Below, one piece after another: positions 1-4,922 of a DNA stretch of 5,756 bases. Source of the DNA: Desulfosudis sp034189195 (GTDB lineage Bacteria; Desulfobacterota; Desulfobacteria; Desulfobacterales; Desulfosudaceae). The notes below the pieces were generated by a model that saw only the letters and a program-made list of their open reading frames with translations, was not told where the DNA came from and searched no databases. The position numbers and the translations under genes are program-made. Within the stretch, counting starts at the first letter, position 1, and every line of letters starts with the position of its first letter. The stretch is from assembly GCA_034189195.1 (NCBI GenBank), contig JAXHVI010000105.1, positions 1 to 5,756 of the forward strand. Reading direction: 5' to 3'.

Positions 1-873
1 TTTCAGAGCGCGGGCTTTATTGTGGCCAGCCCGGCCACGATGATCACCTTTGGCCCCATGAACGCGGGCACCTTACTGTTCGTGATCGGGCTGGTGATCA
101 CTTCGGCCCTGATGCTTAAAAAAGTGCCGGGCGCGTTGATTCTCGGTATTGTTATCACATCCCTGCTGGCCCTTGCTGTTTCCAGCGCCGGATGGGTGGA
201 CAGCCCCATTGTGACGATGCCGGAAAAGGTTTTTGCCTGGCCCAGCCTGGCGGTCTTTTTCAAGCTCGACATTGCCGGCGCCCTGAGCCTGGGCATGATC
301 ATGCCGGTGTTTGCCCTGTTCTTCGTGGACCTGTTTGACTCCATTGCCTCGTTTGTGGGCATTTCCCATGTGGCCGGCCTGGTGGAACCGGATGGCACCC
401 CTTCCAACATGGGCAGGGCCCTGCTGGTGGACGCGGGGTCCACCACCATCTCCGGCCTTTTCGGTTCATCCTCGGGAACGGTCTACGTGGAGTCGGCGGC
501 CGGAATTGAAGAGGGAGGGCGCACCGGCCTCACCGCCGTGGTGGTCGGTCTGCTGTTTCTGCCATTCATGTTTTTTTCCCCTCTGCTCTCCTTTATTCCG
601 GATGTGGCCACCGCGCCGGTGCTGGTGCTGGTGGGGGTCTTCATGGCCCAGCCCCTGATGCAGATCAACTGGAAGAATCTGGAGGAGGCCATCCCCGCCT
701 TTCTGGCGGTGGTGCTGATTCCCATGACCTACAGCATCACCCAGGGAGTGGTATGGAGCTTTCTGATCCACACCCTGATCAAGCTGGTGCTGGGCAAGGG
801 AAAAGATGTCCACTGGATGCTCTACATCATCGACGGGTTTGCCGTTTTGTCCCTGTGTCAACCCTTGATGTAG
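1..873 (+). CDS. NCS2-family purine (adenine/guanine/hypoxanthine) permease, AzgA-like, 5' end cut by window edge
   Basis: An inner-membrane purine:cation symporter is inferred; the NCS2/AzgA family imports adenine, guanine or hypoxanthine for salvage. The frame is open from base 1, giving 290 visible residues; family members are about 430-450 aa, so roughly 140-150 N-terminal residues lie outside the window. The GTG at 22 is internal: the residues before it (GFI, then VASPAT) continue the family's conserved substrate-site segment. Visible family signatures are FVDLFDS near visible residues 108-114, and the stretch at about 147-179 containing SGLFGSSSGTVYVESAAG followed by EEGGRTGLTA. Several strongly hydrophobic helices follow, and the C-terminal VHWMLYIIDGFAVL resembles the usual last helix of AzgA proteins. 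Exact substrate cannot be read from sequence. It ends at TAG 871-873; no strong terminator follows directly. The family call is firm; the purine specified is not. Confidence 0.93.
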   Translation, partial: FQSAGFIVASPATMITFGPMNAGTLLFVIGLVITSALMLKKVPGALILGIVITSLLALAVSSAGWVDSPIVTMPEKVFAWPSLAVFFKLDIAGALSLGMIMPVFALFFVDLFDSIASFVGISHVAGLVEPDGTPSNMGRALLVDAGSTTISGLFGSSSGTVYVESAAGIEEGGRTGLTAVVVGLLFLPFMFFSPLLSFIPDVATAPVLVLVGVFMAQPLMQINWKNLEEAIPAFLAVVLIPMTYSITQGVVWSFLIHTLIKLVLGKGKDVHWMLYIIDGFAVLSLCQPLM

Positions 874-890
874 GCCCATCCAAATCGAAC

Positions 891-902
891 TCGGTATCGG
901 TA
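891..902. repeat. Short hexamer tandem (TCGGTA x2)
   Basis: Two exact copies of TCGGTA, followed by TCGAAATTC. Read on the minus strand this gives alternating arginine and aromatic codons. Similar small (GTATCG)-type tracts occur in intergenic DNA of delta-proteobacteria (from general recollection, not checked). It is too short to assign a function and may be chance. Confidence 0.3.
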
Positions 903-924
903 TCGAAATTCAAAAGGCGGCAAA

Positions 925-975
925 TCGGGTAATGACGTGTGAAGGGGGTCGTCATTACCCGACTTGACCGGGTAA
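925..975. repeat. REP/REPIN-like palindromic element with two alternative hairpins
   Basis: Arms 925-937 (TCGGGTAATGACG) and 950-962 (CGTCATTACCCGA) form a perfect 13-bp stem around a 12-nt loop. The second arm can instead pair downstream: 955-961 TTACCCG with 969-975 CGGGTAA, 7 bp around a 7-nt loop. The start CGTCATTACCCG...CGGGTAA matches the general form of the dispersed CGTCATTCCCG...CGGGAAT palindromes common in proteobacterial intergenic DNA. Two such units facing each other is the layout of a REPIN. No T tract follows, so it is not a classical intrinsic terminator, although it could stabilise the 3' end of the permease mRNA ending at 873. Confidence 0.65.
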
Positions 976-1029
976 GCCAGCATAAAATTGGTTTTCGATC
1001 CCCTGCTGTAACGAAAAGTATCTTGTCCC

Positions 1030-1242
1030 AGGAGGTGAATAGAGCAACGGCGGGGTGATATAGTAGCCGGCGTATTGATAGTCCTGCATGCCGAGCATCC
1101 ATGCCGCGGGGGCCAGGGTGGTATCGGCCGGCCCCGTGCTCAAGGCCGACATGACTTCCGGCACCATTACGGGTATGGGGTTGATCCCGAGTTCATTGTA
1201 TATGGTGCTTTCAACCGTTTTGCTTGAGTGATCCGGGATAAA
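1030..1242 (-). pseudogene. Fragment of a DctP-type TRAP transporter solute-binding protein
   Basis: The minus-strand frame reads ...YNELGINPIPVMVPEVMSAL, then STGPADTTLAPAAWMLGMQD and YQYAGYYITPPLLYSPP. This follows the conserved central segment of DctP-like periplasmic binding proteins, typically ALG(I/A)(S/N)P(I/V)P followed by a V-L-ALQTGLID stretch, an A-PLAA-ALQW segment and a tyrosine-containing VKY-like strand. In TRAP systems this protein captures carboxylates in the periplasm for the DctQM membrane subunits. Only about 70 of some 330 residues are present: no signal peptide, no N-terminal domain and no C-terminal lobe. The left end runs into the REP-like element and the right end into the repeat block at 1274. 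No start codon with ribosome binding site is seen and no dctQ/dctM genes lie nearby. I call it a remnant. Boundaries are approximate. Confidence 0.6.
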
Positions 1243-1273
1243 ATTGACCTGTAATACCTTCCTGCTTGTCCGT

Positions 1274-1437
1274 GTACTTTTCTTGGCGGCAAGAAAAGTA
1301 CCAAAAGAACCGCGTCCTGCAGCTTGGCCACGCCACAGGCGTGGCTTTCCTCGCTCGAAGAATTTTTCGGTGCGAAAATGAACTCGCCCCGCTTCCAGCG
1401 TGGCTCAGACAGCATTTTCGCTTTTCCCGAAAAATTC
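1274..1437. repeat. Hairpin-rich block resembling a dispersed intergenic repeat
   Basis: Three nested or adjacent inverted repeats are directly visible. (1) 1274-1284 GTACTTTTCTT with 1291-1301, a perfect 11-bp stem and 6-nt loop. (2) 1327-1334 GCCACGCC with 1338-1345, a perfect 8-bp stem and 3-nt loop. (3) 1360-1370 GAATTTTTCGG with 1427-1437 (11 bp), continuing inward as 1372-1380 GCGAAAATG with 1413-1421 (9 bp) after a 1-versus-5-nt bulge. The wording (AAAAGTACCAAAAGAAC ... GCGAAAATGAACTCGC ... CCGAAAAATTCTCC) resembles a sequence I recall as recurring in intergenic DNA of many delta- and gamma-proteobacteria. No transposase is encoded. It is non-autonomous or a relic. Confidence 0.55.
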
Positions 1438-1606
1438 TCCTCACCCGGCTGCGCCGCAACGGGCGGAGGATCGTCATTGTGGAGACAGGACGGGGTTAAA
1501 AATTCACTTGACCCCTTGAATCCTTGGCCCCTTTCAAAGCCATCAACTGCGCTGAAAATCATGCGGGTCGTTTACTGCCAGGAATCGAGAGATGAACCCT
1601 TTTTAT

Positions 1607-1660
1607 ATACCGGGCCGGGATTGAAACACCGATACAGGCATGGTATCTTTTTCCCGGTAT
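1607..1660. promoter_or_regulatory. Inverted repeat ATACCGGG / CCCGGTAT flanking the que-operon promoter
   Basis: Exact 8-base arms at 1607-1614 and 1653-1660 bracket the predicted -35 and -10 boxes; the right arm sits at the expected transcription start. This could be a split operator for a repressor that blocks the start site, or chance in GC-rich DNA. There is no match to a preQ1 riboswitch in the short leader. Function is inferred only from position. Confidence 0.35.
1621..1649 (+). promoter_or_regulatory. Sigma-70-type promoter with extended -10 for the 1677-queE-queC operon
   Basis: The -35 box is TTGAAA (1621-1626; 5 of 6 to consensus). The spacer is 17 nt and the -10 box is TATCTT (1644-1649; 4 of 6), preceded by TGG (1641-1643), which is the extended -10 TGn element. 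The predicted start is near 1656, giving a leader of about 20 nt. The ribosome binding site AAGGAG (1664-1669) is 7 nt before the ATG at 1677. Spacing and position are both as expected for a housekeeping promoter. Confidence 0.6.
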
Positions 1661-1676
1661 CATAAGGAGCACAAAA

Positions 1677-1874
1677 ATGACCCTTTTTCTTGAAACATGG
1701 TTGCCGGTACGGTGCGACCGGTGCCGGCACTACCAGGTGACCCCTGAAGCGCCCCTGCCGTACCGGTGCCGGGCCATGATCTTTAAAGGGCGGCGGCCCC
1801 CCGCGGAGGTGGTGTTCCGCACCGCTAACGGGCCGTGCCTGTTGTTTGCTTCCAAAAAGGCCAACGCCGGATGA
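1677..1874 (+). CDS. Small four-cysteine (probable zinc-binding) conserved protein, first gene of the que operon
   Basis: A 65-aa protein of unknown function. It has four cysteines spaced C13-x2-C16-x14-C31-x22-C54, with the context RCDRCRHYQVT, PYRCRAMIFKGRRPP and NGPCLLF. This resembles a family of very small bacterial proteins with the pattern C..C.H(Y/F).VT ... P..C.A..FK...P ... C..F, sometimes labelled uracil-DNA glycosylase in databases although far too short to be that enzyme (recollection, not a search). A zinc site formed by the four cysteines is inferred. The start is supported by AAGGAG 7 nt upstream. The stop TGA (1872-1874) overlaps the queE ATG (1871) as ATGA, so translation is probably coupled to QueE. 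No signal peptide or membrane segment is seen; it is likely cytosolic. Confidence 0.8.
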   Translation: MTLFLETWLPVRCDRCRHYQVTPEAPLPYRCRAMIFKGRRPPAEVVFRTANGPCLLFASKKANAG

Positions 1875-2509
1875 GCCTGCAAATCAGCGAACTCTTTTTC
1901 AGTATTCAGGGGGAATCCCTGGATGCGGGACTTGCCTGCGCCTTTGTGCGGCTGGCCGGATGCAACCTTTGCTGCACCTACTGCGACACCGCCTACGCCC
2001 GCCATGGCGGCACCCCCATGGAAATACCGGAGATACTGGACCATGTTGCCCGGTTTGGCTGTTCTCTGGTGGAGATCACCGGCGGCGAGCCCCTGCTGCA
2101 GAAAGATACACCCCTGCTGATTCAACACCTGCTGTCCGCCGGCTACCGGGTTCTGCTGGAGACCAACGGCACCCAGGACATCGGCCTGGTGGATACGGCC
2201 TGCGTCCGCATCGTTGACGTAAAATGCCCGTCCAGTGGAGAAAGTGAAAAGAACGACGCCCGCAATCCGGACCGTCTTAACGCCCATGATCAGGTCAAAT
2301 TTGTAATATCAGACAGAAACGACTACATTTTTGCAAAAAAAACCGCCGGCCGTATCACCGCAGTTGCTCCTGACCACCTTCTTTTTTCACCGGTTCACGG
2401 CCTGCTGGCCCCGTCACAACTTGCCCAATGGATACTGGAAGACGGTCTGCCCGTACGGCTCCACTTGCAGCTCCATAAAATTCTCTGGGGGGAGGCGCGG
2501 GGAAAATGA
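1871..2509 (+). CDS. queE: 7-carboxy-7-deazaguanine synthase QueE (radical SAM)
   Basis: Converts 6-carboxy-5,6,7,8-tetrahydropterin to 7-carboxy-7-deazaguanine (CDG), the radical-SAM ring contraction in preQ0/queuosine synthesis. It is 212 aa, normal for the family. The radical SAM cluster motif is C31-x3-C35-x2-C38 (GCNLCCTYCDT), with an additional C34 beside it. The N-terminus SELFFSIQGES is the QueE substrate-loop signature. GGEP lies at 71-74 (EITGGEPLLQ), ETNGT at 97-101 and the DVKCPSSG strand at 116-123, followed by VKFVISDRNDY. I chose ATG 1871 over an earlier in-frame start at 1835, because the earlier one adds 12 residues inside the upstream gene and the family begins just before the SELF segment. 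It overlaps both neighbours by 4 bases (ATGA). The radical SAM reaction needs a reduced [4Fe-4S] cluster, Mg2+ and SAM (family knowledge). Confidence 0.96.
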   Translation: MSLQISELFFSIQGESLDAGLACAFVRLAGCNLCCTYCDTAYARHGGTPMEIPEILDHVARFGCSLVEITGGEPLLQKDTPLLIQHLLSAGYRVLLETNGTQDIGLVDTACVRIVDVKCPSSGESEKNDARNPDRLNAHDQVKFVISDRNDYIFAKKTAGRITAVAPDHLLFSPVHGLLAPSQLAQWILEDGLPVRLHLQLHKILWGEARGK

Positions 2510-3192
2510 CGACAGGCGGCAGAAACGCGGTGGTGCTCTCTTCCGGCGGCATCGACTCCACCACGGCCATGGCCATTGCCGGGTCTCAAGGATTTAGCGT
2601 TTTCAGCCTGACCTTTGACTATGGCCAGCGCCACCGGCATGAGCTTTCCGCTGCCCGGGCCGTGGCCCGCCACCTGAACGCCGAAAAACACCTGGTCATT
2701 GAAACCGACTTTCGAAAAATCGGGGGATCGGCCCTTACCGCCGACATCCCGGTGCCCAGAACCGGGCCGGTTGACAATACCATTCCCGTGACCTATGTGC
2801 CGGCCCGGAACACCATTTTCCTCTCCTATGCTCTGGCCTGGGCCGAAACCCTGGACGCGGCGGACATCTTTATCGGGGTCAACGCAGTGGACTACAGCGG
2901 CTATCCCGACTGCCGGCCCGAGTACATCGAAGCCTTTACCCGAATGGCCAATCTCGGGTCAAAGGCCGGGGTGGAAGGACGCATACAATTTACCATTCAC
3001 ACTCCCCTGATTGATATGACCAAGGCCGAGATTATCCGCACCGGCGCGGCTCTTGGCGTTGACTATTCACTTACCTCAAGCTGTTACGACCCTTCGCCCC
3101 AGGGGCTGGCCTGCGGGCTGTGCGACAGCTGCCGCATTCGAAAAAAAGGGTTTGCCGACGCCGGCCTGCCCGACCCCACCCGGTATGTCTGA
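2506..3192 (+). CDS. queC: 7-cyano-7-deazaguanine (preQ0) synthase QueC
   Basis: An ATP-dependent enzyme that turns CDG, the QueE product, into preQ0 using ammonia, via adenylation and an amide intermediate. It is 228 aa, the usual length. The N-terminal PP-loop is SGGIDS at 13-18, followed by the family motif LTFDYGQRHRHEL. YVPARNTIFLSYALAWAE and GVNAVDYSGYPDCRPEYI match the QueC core. The C-terminal zinc site is C193, C203, C206 and C209 (SSCYDPS...CGLCDSCRIRKKGF). The protein ends in the typical DPTRYV. The ATG at 2506 overlaps the queE stop, with a GGAGG-rich site 10 nt upstream. Being immediately after queE fits consecutive pathway steps. queD, folE, queF, queA and tgt are not in this window. 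Confidence 0.97.
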   Translation: MTTGGRNAVVLSSGGIDSTTAMAIAGSQGFSVFSLTFDYGQRHRHELSAARAVARHLNAEKHLVIETDFRKIGGSALTADIPVPRTGPVDNTIPVTYVPARNTIFLSYALAWAETLDAADIFIGVNAVDYSGYPDCRPEYIEAFTRMANLGSKAGVEGRIQFTIHTPLIDMTKAEIIRTGAALGVDYSLTSSCYDPSPQGLACGLCDSCRIRKKGFADAGLPDPTRYV

Positions 3193-3297
3193 AACAAAAA
3201 GGGTTCAAGGGGCCCAGTGTTATTCTTCAATGATGCCGCCACCCTCTTTTTCATTCAGCCCGGGCTCAACGGCCGGTCTCTGACGGGTGCCACGGGC
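3193..3297. other. Intergenic gap between convergent genes
   Basis: 105 bases between the queC stop and the stop of the minus-strand protease. I see a 10-base palindrome AGCCCGGGCT (3257-3266) and only weak GGG/CCC pairings next to a short A tract (3196-3200, a T tract on the minus strand). No convincing bidirectional intrinsic terminator is visible, so termination may be Rho-dependent or weak. Confidence 0.4.
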
Positions 3298-4554
3298 CTA
3301 GCGACAGCTTGCCCGTGTTCCCTCGCTTTTCTCAATCGCCGCTATTCTGTCGATTACCGGCGGGTGGGAGTAGTGGAGCAGCACGTAAAAAGGATGGGGG
3401 GTGAGGTTTGCCATGTTGTTTGCCGAAAGCCGTTTCAGGGCCTCGGCCAGGGCCGGGCCGTTACCGGTAATTTTTGCGGCAAAGGCATCGGCCTGAAACT
3501 CATGGTGCCGGGAGAGGGCGTAAACCGGCAGGCCCAGGGCCTCGGCCACCGGACCATAGAGAATGGAAAAAAAGACCAGCCCCCCGTACACCGACACATT
3601 GGAGACGTAAAAGGCGGCAAAAAGGTCCGGCCACGAGACCGCCACCGACAGCAGAAAAAACATCACTCCGGCCTGGCCCATGCCCACAAGGGTCTGCCGC
3701 TGCAGGTGCCTGTTTTTGTAATGGCCGATCTCATGGGCCACAACCGCCACGACTTCAGAAACAGGATGGTTGTCAATCAGGGTGTCAAACAGCACCAGAC
3801 GCCGATGCCGGCCCAGGCCGGCAAAAAAGGCGTTGGATTTTGCGCTCCGTTTTGATCCATCCATCACAAAAACGGTTTGAACGGGAAAGCCAGCGGCCCG
3901 GGCACAGGCCAGCACGGCTGTTTTCAGATCCCCGGGCTCAAGGGGGGTAAAGCGGTTAAACAGCGGCAGAATCCATGCCGGCACCACCACCTGGAGCACC
4001 AGCATCACCATACAGAACCCGATCCAGCACCAGAGCCAGGCTGTTTGTCCAACGTTTTCAAAAAACCACAGCAGGCCGGTCAGCAGGGGTGTACCCAGCA
4101 GAAGGACCAGAAACAGGCCCTTGATCCGGTCGCTTAGAAACAGGGGCCAGGTGGTGCGGTTGAAACCGAACCGCTCCTCTGTCACAAAGGTGGAATAGAT
4201 GGAAAAAGGAAGGGAGAAAACTGCCCGGGCGCAGATCAGAACCCCGATAAACACCAGCCCGGAAACAATTGGTGAAAAGCCGAGACCGGACACCCACCGG
4301 TCCAGAAAGCCAAACCCCCGGGCGAACCAGAAGGCCAGCAGGATTGCCAGATCCACGGATGCTTCCACCATGGCCAGACCGGTGGTGTTTTTCAGGTAGG
4401 CCCGGGAGTTTGCATAACGGTCCGGGTCATACCATCCGGCAAAAGATGGCGGTACTTTCCGGGAAAGGGCCCTGAGGTTGAGAAGGTCGGCCAGCCGCTC
4501 CACTCCGTAGTGTACACACAGCAGCACAAGAATTGTCCAGCCGGTCCCTGTCAT
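3298..4554 (-). CDS. M48-family membrane zinc metalloprotease, Ste24/CAAX prenyl protease 1-like
   Basis: A 418-aa integral inner-membrane zinc protease. Family members cleave within or near membranes; the eukaryotic Ste24 removes the CAAX tail, whereas bacterial versions are thought to act in membrane protein quality control (the substrate here is unknown). The catalytic HEIGH is at 274-278 with the third zinc ligand E352 in RHHEFQADAFA. Upstream lies the Ste24 signature MDGSKRSAKSNAFFAG (231-246), and TEERFGFNRTTWPLF (125-139) is the conserved cytosolic-loop motif. HYSHPPVIDRIAAIE (394-408) is the usual C-terminal substrate-site helix. Hydrophobic segments lie at about 7-16, 60-80, 95-115, 146-164, 171-195, 292-307 and 312-335, consistent with seven helices. 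The ATG at 4554-4552 has AAGGA (4563-4567) 8 nt upstream. It is convergent with queC and apparently monocistronic. All catalytic residues are present. Confidence 0.94.
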   Translation of the reverse strand: MTGTGWTILVLLCVHYGVERLADLLNLRALSRKVPPSFAGWYDPDRYANSRAYLKNTTGLAMVEASVDLAILLAFWFARGFGFLDRWVSGLGFSPIVSGLVFIGVLICARAVFSLPFSIYSTFVTEERFGFNRTTWPLFLSDRIKGLFLVLLLGTPLLTGLLWFFENVGQTAWLWCWIGFCMVMLVLQVVVPAWILPLFNRFTPLEPGDLKTAVLACARAAGFPVQTVFVMDGSKRSAKSNAFFAGLGRHRRLVLFDTLIDNHPVSEVVAVVAHEIGHYKNRHLQRQTLVGMGQAGVMFFLLSVAVSWPDLFAAFYVSNVSVYGGLVFFSILYGPVAEALGLPVYALSRHHEFQADAFAAKITGNGPALAEALKRLSANNMANLTPHPFYVLLHYSHPPVIDRIAAIEKSEGTRASCR

Positions 4555-4595
4555 AAGGCGAATCCTTTTTATAAACTCCTGGTGGTGATGCCAGC

Positions 4596-4624
4596 AACCT
4601 ACCCGGCTGAAACAAGGTTGTCAA
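4596..4624 (-). promoter_or_regulatory. Possible sigma-70 promoter of the M48 protease gene
   Basis: On the minus strand there is a perfect -35 TTGACA (4624-4619), a 17-nt spacer and a weak -10 TAGGTT (4601-4596; 3 of 6). The -35 is embedded in an 11-base palindrome GGTTG-T-CAACC (4616-4626) that could be an operator. The leader would be about 35 nt. The weak -10 keeps confidence low. Confidence 0.35.
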
Positions 4625-4665
4625 CCGCCGACTGCCCGATTCGAGGCCACAGACTGTATCATAAA

Positions 4666-4690
4666 ACAGGATTGCTCCTGTATGACAGGA
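4666..4690. promoter_or_regulatory. Three-arm repeat ACAGGA / TCCTGT / ACAGGA
   Basis: ACAGGA (4666-4671), its reverse complement TCCTGT (4676-4681) and ACAGGA again (4685-4690) lie within 25 bases, so the middle arm can pair with either neighbour (loops of 4 and 3 nt). It sits between divergent genes, upstream of both promoters. It could be a protein-binding site for the protease gene or the sigma-54 gene. Function unknown. Confidence 0.35.
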
Positions 4691-4708
4691 CGAAATTCCC
4701 TTTCCAGT

Positions 4709-4731
4709 GCCTGGATTAAAAAAATCCAGGC
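4709..4731. promoter_or_regulatory. Inverted repeat GCCTGGATT-N5-AATCCAGGC, candidate activator (UAS) site
   Basis: A perfect 9-bp inverted repeat with an AAAAA centre, 23 bases in total. Its centre (4720) lies about 120 bp upstream of the -24 element of the sigma-54 promoter, where bacterial enhancer-binding proteins usually bind. An 8-T run begins at 4736, so on the plus strand it also resembles an intrinsic terminator, but no plus-strand gene precedes it. I favour a dyad binding site. The cognate activator is not encoded here. Confidence 0.45.
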
Positions 4732-4760
4732 CGCGTTTTTTTTGCGCTACGGCTGCTGGC

Positions 4761-4792
4761 TTTTAATAAAAAAATATATTTTAGATACTTAA
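4761..4792. promoter_or_regulatory. AT-rich segment between candidate UAS and sigma-54 promoter
   Basis: 32 bases with only two G/C positions (4784, 4788), in an otherwise GC-rich window. Intrinsically bent or IHF-bound DNA typically sits here to loop an enhancer-binding protein onto sigma-54 polymerase (established for the class). I cannot identify a precise IHF site, so the role is inferred from composition and position. Confidence 0.35.
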
Positions 4793-4838
4793 CCAGAAGG
4801 CCGGCTACCTTCAATTTTTTTTGCCGGCATAAAACCGT

Positions 4839-4854
4839 TGGCACGTTTCTTGCT
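4839..4854 (+). promoter_or_regulatory. Sigma-54 (RpoN) -24/-12 promoter
   Basis: TGGCACG (4839-4845), four bases, then TTGCT (4850-4854): a full match to the TGGCACG-N4-TTGCW consensus, with the required GG-N10-GC spacing (GG 4840-4841, GC 4852-4853). The expected start is about 4865, leaving a leader of some 58 nt before the ATG at 4923. Sigma-54 promoters are silent without an ATP-dependent activator, so the gene downstream is expected to be tightly conditional. Confidence 0.85.
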
Positions 4855-4891
4855 TTATCTTTCTCTGATGCAACGGATCTGTGCGTCAATG

Positions 4892-4917
4892 CTCCTTAAA
4901 ATTTTTAAAGAGGAGGT
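4892..4917 (+). promoter_or_regulatory. Strong ribosome binding site with a facing CTCCT that could mask it
   Basis: AGGAGGT (4911-4917) lies 5 nt before the ATG at 4923, a near-perfect Shine-Dalgarno. In the same leader, CTCCT (4892-4896) is complementary to AGGAG (4911-4915), and the AT bases between them (AAAATTTTTAAA) can add weak pairs. A small hairpin hiding the ribosome binding site is possible. The stem is only 5 firm pairs, so it may be incidental. The site fixes the start of the next gene at 4923 rather than the in-frame GTG at 4881. Confidence 0.5.
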
Positions 4918-4922
4918 GTGCC

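Larger units (their letters stand above)
874..1606. other. Gene-poor interval made of repeats and gene remnants
   Basis: About 730 bases with no credible intact gene. In order it holds a short hexamer repeat (891-902), a REP-like palindrome (925-975), a minus-strand remnant of a TRAP solute-binding protein (about 1030-1242) and a block of hairpins resembling a dispersed intergenic repeat (1274-1437). From 1438 to 1606 I see no clear structure. Open frames here (for example minus 1167-1562) have repeat-like, low-complexity translations and no ribosome binding site, so I do not call them genes. The mixture suggests an old site of insertion and decay between two functional units. Confidence 0.6.

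Noticed and set aside
22..24. GTG at 22 as the start of the permease
   Set aside because: The frame is open to base 1 and the residues before it match the family; it is an internal valine of a gene cut by the window edge.
1167..1562. Minus-strand 131-codon open frame
   Set aside because: It crosses the hairpin repeats, lacks a ribosome binding site and its translation looks like repeat DNA rather than a protein family.
1585..1676. preQ1 riboswitch upstream of the que operon
   Set aside because: The leader after the predicted start is only about 20 nt and no preQ1 aptamer core is visible in the region.
1835..1870. Longer QueE start upstream of 1871
   Set aside because: It would add 12 residues inside the preceding gene; the ATGA overlap at 1871 and the family N-terminus support the shorter form.
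3217..3855. Plus-strand 212-codon open frame
   Set aside because: Antisense shadow of the M48 protease, whose HEIGH and E352 motifs establish the true strand.
4510..4719. Plus-strand 69-codon open frame in the divergent region
   Set aside because: No ribosome binding site or recognisable composition; it overlaps the protease start and regulatory repeats.
4709..4743. Intrinsic terminator from the 9-bp dyad and T8 run
   Set aside because: No plus-strand gene ends upstream; the position relative to the sigma-54 promoter fits a binding site better, though a dual role is not excluded.
4881..4922. GTG at 4881 as start of the MBL-like gene
   Set aside because: It would place the strong AGGAGGT inside the coding sequence; the ATG at 4923 has ideal spacing and begins with the family's FFKQ segment.
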